Origin: JAWLAT01 sp041395325
Lineage (GTDB): Bacteria > Pseudomonadota > Gammaproteobacteria > Xanthomonadales > SZUA-5
Direction of reading: 5' to 3'
Length of the DNA: 64,000 bases
NCBI GenBank assembly: GCA_041395325.1
Contig: JAWLAT010000004.1
Span: forward strand, 124,001 to 188,000
The notes under the pieces: model-generated
What the model was told of the DNA's origin: nothing
Seen by the model: the letters and a program-made list of their open reading frames with translations, nothing else
Databases searched by the model: none
Position numbers and translations under genes: made by a program
In this document: piece by piece, positions 8,960 to 15,991 of the stretch
Position numbering within the stretch: position 1 is the first letter of the stretch
Layout: each line of letters begins with the position of its first letter

Positions 8960-9041
8960 GGCCAGCTGAGGTTTCGTCTCAGTTTGGTTGCCTGAAGCAG
9001 ATAACGAGCGCTTGCGCAAGACTGTGGGCACTTGCTGTCCG

Positions 9042-10769
9042 ATGAGACCATATCGTGATACTGGATTTCTGATCGTTGTCGGAGCATTGGAGCGAGCTGA
9101 AAAGCACTTCAGAGCGGCATTTTCTTCTAGCGGCGCGGTATCTTGGGCGGGCGCAGTGCGAATGCGCTTTGGCAATAGCGCCTTGTGGGCGTTTAGCATC
9201 CGACATGTCGAGAACCATGCCTTTGTGGAACTGGCTGGCGGAGATGCTTGCCTTTGGTATAGCGGGCTATTGAGAGACGTCCCCGGCGGAGACGCTGCTT
9301 TGGTCGATGCGATATGTCGATCTGCTGGAAGACTCTTCGCAACGCTCAACGGCGAATTCAGTGCTGTTTGCTTGGATCAAGTATCCGGGCGCATCTATGC
9401 CGGAGCTGACTTCTTTGCATCAAGATGCTTGTTCTATGCTGAAGCATCGGGACTAGTAATAATCAGTTCGAGTGCTACTGCGATCATCAAGCTGCTGCAG
9501 GGATCCATGAGCATAGCTGAGGAAGTCATTGCTCGGCACCTGATCCTCGGGCAACCCCACTGCGCGGATAATGGAGAGACTTTTTACCGAGAAATGAGGA
9601 TCTTATGTCCAGGCGAGGTTCTTCAGGTTTCGGTGGGATCCGGTAAAGCCGCAGTAAGAAAATATGAACACAAGATGCCCGCGTGCGACCGTCCCGCTAA
9701 CAGCCTGGATGGGCTACTGAACCACTTCGGATACTTGTTTGAAAGCGCAGTAAAGGCTAGAGTCGGTGCGACTCTAACACGATTGTTGATAAGCGGGGGC
9801 GTGGATTCGACCGCCGTGGCCGTAGCCCTGAAGCGAATCGGCCTTGATCCAACTCGGGTCGTGCTGACTTCCTGCAGCTTCGGAGAAACTTTCCCACTGG
9901 ATGATTCCTCACTGGCGATTTCATCTGCCGAGAGCCTGGGCTTCCATATCGACGTCATTTCACGTAGTTCAGAGCGACTTGTATATCCTTGTGCTTCCTC
10001 TGTGCCTTGGTGCGACAAGCCGATGACTTTGGCTGCGAGTCTTGACAGCGCTGGGGCCATCGTAGGCTCAGATCCGGTCCTGACGGGCCTAGGGGCCGAC
10101 GAACTGTTCGAAAGCGCCTTCTTGCGCGCTCTGGCATTCAGGAACAGGCTCATGGAAATGAAGAGGCGGATACGCGCTGCTCTTCATTTGCAGGGTCGTG
10201 CAACGGTGAAAACCTGCGAGTGGATTCATGGCAGGTGGCGGAATGCGATGGAAGACTGGCAGCGTACAGTTGACTGGTCAGACTGGAGGTCTGCACTACA
10301 TAGCGGTTTCGCACAAACGGATGTTGAAGGCATAGACAAAAATGGAATTGTGAAGCTGGATGTTCTATCGCCATTTCATGATCTCGCAGTTGTTGGCCTT
10401 GTAGTTGGCTTGGACTCGTCCCGCTTCGAGCGCGATGGTGCCAAGCGAACTGGTTGTAGGAAGTCCTTGTTGAGAGGGTACATCGAGCCCTATGTTGAGA
10501 GAGCGGTTAGCAGGAGACCCAAGGTTCCAGCGGGAAACGTTGCATTTGCTTTGTTCGCCCAATCGGCGCCAGATCTTCGAACGATACGAGAACTCGACCA
10601 CGCTGCAGAGCTCTTGGGACGGTTCATACAGTGGGACAAGATGCCCATGCCGGGTATTGACAAGCCATGGGAAAACTTGTATCCTTGGTTAGCGTGTTTA
10701 AGCTTGTCGTCTTGGTACTTTCACACCTCGGAGGTTTCGTCATGGATGCAGTTCGCGTCGAAGAAGTGA
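9042..10769 (+). CDS. Lasso peptide cyclase (asparagine-synthetase-like C protein)
   Basis: 575 residues, the usual lasso C size. The N-terminal glutaminase-like half lacks the catalytic Cys2 (it begins MRPYRDTGFLI), as in lasso cyclases that take no ammonia from glutamine. The C-terminal half has the PP-loop SGGVDST (residues 251-257) that binds ATP, then TGLGADELF. It would adenylate the acidic side chain of the core and form the macrolactam with the new N-terminus. A TTG 54 bases upstream (8988) is in frame, but ATG 9042 gives the normal beginning. The last 28 bases overlap the precursor gene. Confidence 0.92.
   Translation: MRPYRDTGFLIVVGALERAEKHFRAAFSSSGAVSWAGAVRMRFGNSALWAFSIRHVENHAFVELAGGDACLWYSGLLRDVPGGDAALVDAICRSAGRLFATLNGEFSAVCLDQVSGRIYAGADFFASRCLFYAEASGLVIISSSATAIIKLLQGSMSIAEEVIARHLILGQPHCADNGETFYREMRILCPGEVLQVSVGSGKAAVRKYEHKMPACDRPANSLDGLLNHFGYLFESAVKARVGATLTRLLISGGVDSTAVAVALKRIGLDPTRVVLTSCSFGETFPLDDSSLAISSAESLGFHIDVISRSSERLVYPCASSVPWCDKPMTLAASLDSAGAIVGSDPVLTGLGADELFESAFLRALAFRNRLMEMKRRIRAALHLQGRATVKTCEWIHGRWRNAMEDWQRTVDWSDWRSALHSGFAQTDVEGIDKNGIVKLDVLSPFHDLAVVGLVVGLDSSRFERDGAKRTGCRKSLLRGYIEPYVERAVSRRPKVPAGNVAFALFAQSAPDLRTIRELDHAAELLGRFIQWDKMPMPGIDKPWENLYPWLACLSLSSWYFHTSEVSSWMQFASKK
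10730..10734 (+). promoter_or_regulatory. Ribosome binding site of the lasso precursor gene
   Basis: GGAGG seven bases before ATG 10742, inside the 3' end of the cyclase gene. This strong site decides the precursor start against the longer in-frame opening at 10667, which would only add residues read from cyclase coding sequence. Confidence 0.7.
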
Positions 10770-10912
10770 AGAAGACGTATGATGCGCCGGCGGTCTTGAC
10801 AATCGGGCCGATGTCCTCGTCGTTGCATGGGCGTCGTGTTGCTGGCCCCTTGGACGGCGGTGGTCCAGCCATGATCGGGATGTACAATTTGAATCTTCAA
10901 ACTGCTCCCTAG
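10742..10912 (+). CDS. Lasso peptide precursor (A)
   Basis: 56 residues. The leader has KKTYDAPAVLTIG, matching the lasso leader pattern Tyr-x-x-Pro-x-hydrophobic followed by Gly, which the PqqD-like B1 binds. The only arrangement giving a small N-terminal residue and a 7-9-residue ring is Gly30 as core residue 1 linked to Asp38 (core 9), within GRRVAGPLDGGG. This predicts a 29-residue leader and a 27-residue core (30-56) whose tail ends NLQTAP. Position -2 is Leu, not the usual Thr, and there is no C-terminal Ser. It follows the cyclase instead of leading the operon. Its stop is 19 bases before a terminator hairpin. Confidence 0.82.
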   Translation: MDAVRVEEVKKTYDAPAVLTIGPMSSSLHGRRVAGPLDGGGPAMIGMYNLNLQTAP

Positions 10913-10931
10913 GGGGTGGTTGATTCGAAAG

Positions 10932-10954
10932 GCGGCCATCGGGCCGCTTTTTTT
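10932..10954 (+). terminator. Rho-independent terminator/attenuator after the precursor
   Basis: GCGGCC (10932-10937), loop ATCG, GGCCGC (10942-10947), then seven T (10948-10954). The T tract runs straight into the ATG (10955) of the next kinase gene, so the hairpin occupies the place of its ribosome binding site. Likely ends most transcripts after the precursor and lets a fraction continue. Confidence 0.85.
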
Positions 10955-11797
10955 ATGTCCGTCAATAGGTATTTGATATTCGGTGCTTCGCTGGAGTCTC
11001 ACGCGTTTACATTCGAAGTGATTCCGGTGTGTTCCGCTCCAGTTGCTGGCGAGCCCGAGATCATGCTTATCTCCGGCAAGGGTTCATTGGCCCTGTCTAG
11101 ACCAGCCGACTCGTTCTCGATCACGCTCCCGGAGTCTGTGTTCTTTTCTGGCTCCACAGAACTGAGCCTGTGGGATCAGAATCTCTTTGCAAACGTCGTC
11201 GTCCCGGGATTGCTGTCGACCCAATCAAGGTTGGTACTGCGGGGATGTTGCGTCGTTTACCAAGGTCTGGGAGTTTTGGTACTTGCTGGAACAGCGGCGG
11301 GAAAGAGCAGGTTCTGCGCAGAGGTTCTGAGCCGTGGGGGAGCCTTGGTCAGTGACGATGTCGCGGTACTGACGTATCGCGAGGGAGTTGTTTCCGCCTA
11401 TGGTGGACCGAGGTTTCTGAAAAGGGCAATCGCGCCTGATTCATTTCTCTTGCATTCATCGGGGATGCAGCGCCTAGGCGCTCTGCGTCCTTCCAGCGAA
11501 AAGGGGGTGTACGCAGTATGCGAGGAAAAGTATCGATGCGCTACCCCGATTGACTTGATTCTTGTAGCGGGCTCAAGGGACTTCTTCAGTCTGAAGGTTC
11601 CAAAGCTTGATGGTGTCGAAGTTCTTCGGAGACATCGCCTGGCTGGGCTGATAGCGTCGACGCGAGTGTCGGAGTTGCATGCGGTTTCGGCGATGATTGC
11701 CCTTGCCGGCGCCGCTCGATGGGCTTGTGTGAACCTGCAACATGCGGCGTCGAATCTAGACGAAATCATCGACCGCAGTTGCGTCTCAGGCGACTAG
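10955..11797 (+). CDS. HprK-like kinase of lasso cluster (copy 2)
   Basis: 280 residues. P-loop GTAAGKS at residues 112-118 after VYQGLGVLVLA, then GGALVSDDVAVL with the acidic pair of HPr-kinase-type enzymes. Differs strongly from the first kinase and is shorter at the N-terminus. The start is uncertain: ATG 10955 directly follows the T tract of a terminator and has no Shine-Dalgarno sequence; GTG 10916 is the in-frame alternative and would read through the hairpin. A second kinase in one lasso locus is unusual. Its substrate could be the precursor's Thr25 of the core or another site; inference only. Confidence 0.75.
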   Translation: MSVNRYLIFGASLESHAFTFEVIPVCSAPVAGEPEIMLISGKGSLALSRPADSFSITLPESVFFSGSTELSLWDQNLFANVVVPGLLSTQSRLVLRGCCVVYQGLGVLVLAGTAAGKSRFCAEVLSRGGALVSDDVAVLTYREGVVSAYGGPRFLKRAIAPDSFLLHSSGMQRLGALRPSSEKGVYAVCEEKYRCATPIDLILVAGSRDFFSLKVPKLDGVEVLRRHRLAGLIASTRVSELHAVSAMIALAGAARWACVNLQHAASNLDEIIDRSCVSGD

Positions 11798-11808
11798 GTG
11801 GCCCGCCG

Positions 11809-12669
11809 GTGGCTGGATCTTTCAGGCCTCTGATCATTTCCTCATATCCTCGGTCAGGAAATACCTGGCTGCGGTTCCTGCTGCGTGCGTGTCTGGTAGA
11901 GGATGAGCGTCTATTAGATCCGAATTTCGTTGGTGATGAATATTGGCTCAACAGCGCCGACATCGTCTCGTTTGGTAGCTTCTTCTTGGGTTCCGATCTT
12001 GATTATGACGAATTCCTTGAGCTAAGGGCCGAGGCGATTGAGCGGTTGCTGGGCTCGAAAGTGGATCAACTCTTCTTGTTCAAGACGCACGAGACCTTCA
12101 ACCCGTCCATTGCCTCCGTTGTTGAACGAACAGGTTCGGCCATTCTTCATGTGGTTCGCGACCCTCGAGATGTCGCAGTTTCACTTGCCTCTTACGAAGG
12201 GATCACATTGGACGACTCCGTGGATTTCATTTGCAGCGATTCATGGATTGGTTCGCCCACTGGGCGAGGAGATGGCGCAAGTTTCAGTGAGCATCTCGGC
12301 AGCTGGTCAGATCATGTTCTTAGCTGGAGCTCATGCGGTCTTGAGAGTCGGATCGTTAGGTTCGAGGATATTCTGGACGCGACTGCTGTTGTATTATCAG
12401 AATTGCTATCGTGGTTGAATCTGAGTGCACCTGCTGATCGACTGGAGCTGGCCGTTCAATCGACTCGATTCGAGCGTCTTAAGTTTCTCACACGTTCCGG
12501 CTTTACACAGGGAAAAGCTTCGCCGAGTGAGCCGTTTTTTCGGAATGGCAAGATAGGCCAGTGGCAGCTGGTCTTGGCTGCCTCCCAAGTTGAGAGGATC
12601 GAGAATGCTCATGGAAGAGCAATGGATTTACTTGGGTACCCTCGACAGACGTCTTCAGGGTGCCGGTGA
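11809..12669 (+). CDS. PAPS-dependent sulfotransferase (lasso tailoring)
   Basis: 286 residues of the sulfotransferase type 1 fold. The 5'-phosphosulfate loop is ISSYPRSGNTWLRFLL at the N-terminus; the 3'-phosphate-binding motif is HVVRDPRDVAVSL in the middle; and the C-terminal FFRNGKIGQWQ corresponds to the R-K-G-x-x-G-D-W-K loop. The enzyme would transfer sulfate from PAPS to a hydroxyl. In this setting the single Tyr of the core (core position 19) or a Ser/Thr is a candidate acceptor. GTG 11809 is taken as the start because nothing upstream in frame resembles the family. Its end overlaps the next gene by four bases (GTGA). Confidence 0.85.
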   Translation: MAGSFRPLIISSYPRSGNTWLRFLLRACLVEDERLLDPNFVGDEYWLNSADIVSFGSFFLGSDLDYDEFLELRAEAIERLLGSKVDQLFLFKTHETFNPSIASVVERTGSAILHVVRDPRDVAVSLASYEGITLDDSVDFICSDSWIGSPTGRGDGASFSEHLGSWSDHVLSWSSCGLESRIVRFEDILDATAVVLSELLSWLNLSAPADRLELAVQSTRFERLKFLTRSGFTQGKASPSEPFFRNGKIGQWQLVLAASQVERIENAHGRAMDLLGYPRQTSSGCR

Positions 12670-13925
12670 ATGATTCTCGCGAGTCTCGCGAACGAGTGAT
12701 CTATTGGATGAGGGAAGTGTCACAGAGGGTGGACGGAAATAGATTGTTGGTCCTGCGTCCTGGCGTGCGGATCGAGTGCTGTGCGAATGCGCAGTGGCAG
12801 TTGCTGGTTAATGGTCGTACGCTGGATGTTCCTGAGCATCTGTTCTTGATAATCGATCGTTTTCGTCGGCCAAGTTCGATCAGGTCGGCGTTGGAGGGGC
12901 TTCGGCCCTTCCTCTCGGGTGTTCATGAGTGGGTCCAACTGGTTCGGGAAATCCATTGGTTGATGAAGAACGGTGTTTTGCGTACGGATGACGATGCAAA
13001 CACTCCATTTTTGGATTCCGTTGGAATGGATTTCTCCGGTGCTCCCTTGCACTCGGCAATGCTGAACGATCACGCGCGAACTGCGGGGTACATACGGGCG
13101 ATTGAGGAAGTGGTTTGCGCTGGTGACGTCGTTGTTGATTTGGGTACCGGTACGGGTGTCCTGGCAATTGCTGCGGCTCGGGCCGGCGCACGGCGTGTCT
13201 ATGCCGTCGAGGGGTCTGCGATTGCGGGTGTGGCTGAACGAATGTTCGCTGCTAATGGGTTGGCAGACCGCATCACCCTGCTGCGAGGATGGTCTACCAG
13301 GATTGAGCTTCCCGAGCCGGCTGATGTTCTAGTGTCTGAGATCATAGGCAACGATCCGCTGGGCGAGGGCATCCTAGAGTTCACGTCGGATGCGGTGCGT
13401 CGTTGGCTGAAGCCGGATGCTCGTTTGCTGCCTTCAAGGCTCCGCGTTATGGCTGTACCGGTGCAGATCGACGAACAGGCACGTGATCACTGGCAGTTCA
13501 CTGAGACTAGCGTTCGGCGCTGGTTGGCCACCTATGGAATTGATTTTTCATCGCTATTGGCGGCTTCGGTTTTGACGCCGATGAGTGTGCAGGTCGCTTC
13601 AAGCCGCGCAAGTGCATGGTTACGACTGGCCGATAGCCAAGAGCTGGTCAACTATGACCTGTCGGCGCGCGTCCACGCGCGAACTTCGGTTGAGACTCAT
13701 TTCGAGATCCATTTAGAAGGGCGACTTGATGGGGTCCTGTTGTGGTTTGAGGCCAGTCTCAGCCGTACAACAGTGCTGACTACTGATCCGTCCGTTCCCA
13801 GGGACGACAATCACTGGGATCATTCCTTTCGGCTGCTGGCTAACCCCAGGCACGTTCTGTCCGGGCAACGGGTACGGTTTCGCCTTGGTCCAACGTCGGG
13901 CGGCTGGTCGGTTGAGATTGAGTGA
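12666..13925 (+). CDS. PRMT-like methyltransferase with possible PqqD-like N-terminal domain (lasso tailoring, copy 2)
   Basis: 419 residues. Residues from about 140 form a PRMT-type methyltransferase: VVDLGTGTGVLAIAAARAG (Asp158 and glycines 160-164), VYAVEGS, and VSEIIGNDPLGEGI, which retains Glu of the double-E loop. The first 110 residues (QLLVNGRTLDVPEHLFLIID, then EIHWLMKNGVLR) have the strand-helix order of a PqqD-like leader-binding domain, so the enzyme may bind the precursor by itself. GTG 12666 overlaps the sulfotransferase stop (GTGA); GTG 12660 is also possible. Last gene of the lasso block before the heparinase. Confidence 0.78.
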   Translation: MNDSRESRERVIYWMREVSQRVDGNRLLVLRPGVRIECCANAQWQLLVNGRTLDVPEHLFLIIDRFRRPSSIRSALEGLRPFLSGVHEWVQLVREIHWLMKNGVLRTDDDANTPFLDSVGMDFSGAPLHSAMLNDHARTAGYIRAIEEVVCAGDVVVDLGTGTGVLAIAAARAGARRVYAVEGSAIAGVAERMFAANGLADRITLLRGWSTRIELPEPADVLVSEIIGNDPLGEGILEFTSDAVRRWLKPDARLLPSRLRVMAVPVQIDEQARDHWQFTETSVRRWLATYGIDFSSLLAASVLTPMSVQVASSRASAWLRLADSQELVNYDLSARVHARTSVETHFEIHLEGRLDGVLLWFEASLSRTTVLTTDPSVPRDDNHWDHSFRLLANPRHVLSGQRVRFRLGPTSGGWSVEIE

Positions 13926-13941
13926 TTCCGGCCAGGATAGG

Positions 13942-15735
13942 ATGTCTGCGAGCTTCGTCGGGATGCATCTGCTCATCCACACGCTGCGTCACCTTCGTCC
14001 GGTACAGATCTACCGGCGCCCCTGGACGCGGCTGATCCGACCGAGACCGCGGCTGGCGCCGCCGCCGGTGCTGCGTCATTGGCGGGGTGATTGGTCAGGC
14101 GCGGCTGCGCGCAAGCCTTCGATATTGAACCTGCGACGTATTCGGCTGCTGGAAGTCGAACACGAGCTTGTGGTCGCCGACGACTGGCAAGCCCCCGATC
14201 ACTCCGACCTCTTCCGCTACAACCTCCATTACTTCGACGACCTCAACGCGCTGGGTGCGAGGGATCGGCGTGAGTGGCATTCAGCGCTGATCGAGCGCTG
14301 GATCGCTGAGAACCCGCCGGGGAAGGGAGTGGGATGGGCGCCTTATCCGACCAGTTTGCGGATGGTCAACTGGATCAAGGCGGCGTTGTCGGGTTTCGAG
14401 TTGCCGGCCGAGGCGGTGCATAGTCTGGCGGTGCAGGGTCGCTGGCTGGAGCGGCGGTTGGAGTGGCATCTGCTCGGCAATCATCTGTTTGCCAATGCCA
14501 AGGCGCTGGTCTTCGCCGGGTGCTATTTCGAGGGGTCGGAGGCGGATGGCTGGCTGGGTACCGGCTTGCGGATTCTGGCGCGGGAGTTGCCGGAGCAGGT
14601 GCTTCCGGACGGCGGGCAATTCGAGCTCAGCCCGATGTATCACGCGCTGGCCTTCGAGGACCTGCTGGATCTGGTCAACCTGGCGGCTGCCTTTCGGGGG
14701 CGCATCGATACCGCGGTGGTGGATAGCTGGCGTCAGGCCGCGATACGGATGTGGCGCTGGTTGCGGGTGATGACGCATCCGGATGGCGAACTGGCGTTCT
14801 TCAATGACACGGCGATTGGAGTCGCGCCGAGCAATGGCGAGTTGGAGGCCTACGCGCTGCGTCTGGGGATTGAGGCGCCTGAAGGGGAGCCTTTCGACAG
14901 GTTCGGAACGAGTGGGCAGGGGGACGGTGGGGCGTCCTTGGACACGCTCAGGACTGGCGGACAGGGGGGCGGTGAGGCGACCTTCGGCGGGCTCAGAACG
15001 GGTGGGGATGGTGCAGGTTCGGTTGAGGATGCAGATCCGGGCGCCGGGTTGATCCATCTACCCGGCAGCGGTTACCTGCGGCTGTCGCATGGCCCGGCGA
15101 CGCTGTTCCTGGACTGCGCGCGCATCGGCCCTGACTACTTGCCGGGCCATGCCCATGCCGACCAGCTGAGCTTCGAGTTGTCAATTGGCGCGCGGCGGGT
15201 GCTGGTCAACACGGGCATCGATCGCTATGGCACCGATGCCGAGCGGGTACGCCAGCGCGGCACAGCTGCGCACAACTGCGTGGTGGTCGATGGTCAGGAT
15301 TCGGCCGAAGTCTGGAGCGGTTTTCGGGTGGCTCGGCGTGGCTATCCGTTGGACCTTGTCGCCACCAAGTCGGAGGCTTTGCTCGAGGTTGCCTGCAGCC
15401 ACACCGGCTACCGACGCCTGCCCGGGCGGGTCTTGCACCGCCGTCGATGGCGGCTGGAAGCGGGCCAGTTGCTGATCGAAGATCGGCTCAGCGGACGTTT
15501 CGGCCAGGCCGAGGCTTGGTTCCACCTGCATCCCGACATAGTCGTCAAGCTCGACGACCCCCGCAAGGCACGCATCAGTCTGCCCGATGGTCGATTGATA
15601 GGACTCTCCATCGAAGGTGGTTCGGCACGGTTGCAGCCGTCGCAATGGCGGCCGGGTTTTGGTCGATCGCTGGATACGCAGGTCGTGGTGGTCGCGCTGA
15701 ACGACACAGGGCTGACCACGATCTGGCGCTGGTAG
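13942..15735 (+). CDS. Heparinase II/III (alginate lyase)-family protein with inserted 15-residue repeats
   Basis: 597 residues. Helical toroid part: DLFRYNLHYFDDLN, LLGNHLFANAKALVFAG, LPDGGQFELSPMYHAL. C-terminal beta part: YLPGHAHADQLSFELSIG, with His residues of the active site, and RGTAAHNCVVVDGQDSAEVW. Such enzymes are frequent in polysaccharide loci beside bi-domain oxidoreductases and may trim or degrade the polymer. Between the two halves lies a Gly-rich stretch of three 15-residue units encoded by a 45-bp DNA repeat (14893-15027), absent from the usual family. ATG 13942 chosen; ATG 13963 is also possible. It returns to high GC, so it belongs to the older locus. Confidence 0.85.
   Translation: MSASFVGMHLLIHTLRHLRPVQIYRRPWTRLIRPRPRLAPPPVLRHWRGDWSGAAARKPSILNLRRIRLLEVEHELVVADDWQAPDHSDLFRYNLHYFDDLNALGARDRREWHSALIERWIAENPPGKGVGWAPYPTSLRMVNWIKAALSGFELPAEAVHSLAVQGRWLERRLEWHLLGNHLFANAKALVFAGCYFEGSEADGWLGTGLRILARELPEQVLPDGGQFELSPMYHALAFEDLLDLVNLAAAFRGRIDTAVVDSWRQAAIRMWRWLRVMTHPDGELAFFNDTAIGVAPSNGELEAYALRLGIEAPEGEPFDRFGTSGQGDGGASLDTLRTGGQGGGEATFGGLRTGGDGAGSVEDADPGAGLIHLPGSGYLRLSHGPATLFLDCARIGPDYLPGHAHADQLSFELSIGARRVLVNTGIDRYGTDAERVRQRGTAAHNCVVVDGQDSAEVWSGFRVARRGYPLDLVATKSEALLEVACSHTGYRRLPGRVLHRRRWRLEAGQLLIEDRLSGRFGQAEAWFHLHPDIVVKLDDPRKARISLPDGRLIGLSIEGGSARLQPSQWRPGFGRSLDTQVVVVALNDTGLTTIWRW
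14893..15027 (+). repeat. Three 45-bp tandem repeats, REP-like, inside the heparinase gene
   Basis: Units 14893-14937, 14938-14982 and 14983-15027 align over 45 bp each; they encode FDRFGTSGQGDGGAS, LDTLRTGGQGGGEAT and FGGLRTGGDGAGSVE. The DNA (TTCGACAGG..CGGAACGAGTGGG and variants with CTCAGGACTGG) looks like the widespread intergenic CTTTCGACAGGCTCAGGA-type proteobacterial repeat. It is in frame and adds a flexible linker. Confidence 0.75.
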
Positions 15736-15991
15736 GCGCTTCGATAGACTGCATGCGCTTGATCCGGCCGAAAGTGAACCGGTCCCCAGGCAATCCGAGG
15801 GTCAGCGGTCCAGCGAGCCTGGTTGATGCAGCGCAGCATGGTGCACACGAGGCCTTCCGCCGACCCTTTGGGCACCGTGGTGTGTCGCCAGCGGCCGCTG
15901 GTGACGCGCGTGATCCGTCTCGTTGAGTGCACAGCAGTTGCCTGCCCCTGTGCTATTCTGCGCGCCCGCATTTTTCCTTTCGGGGCAGCCC
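15736..15991. other. Intergenic region before the aminotransferase
   Basis: About 256 bases with no supportable gene. It probably holds the promoter of the aminotransferase gene, but no well-spaced -35/-10 pair was identified. Confidence 0.4.

Noticed and set aside
10667..10741. Longer precursor starting in the cyclase gene with a hydrophobic N-terminus
   Set aside because: The added residues are read from cyclase coding sequence; ATG 10742 has a strong ribosome site and gives a normal lasso leader.
10814..10855. Alternative core starting at one of the Ser residues before Leu28-His29
   Set aside because: No Asp or Glu falls at ring positions 7-9 from those residues.
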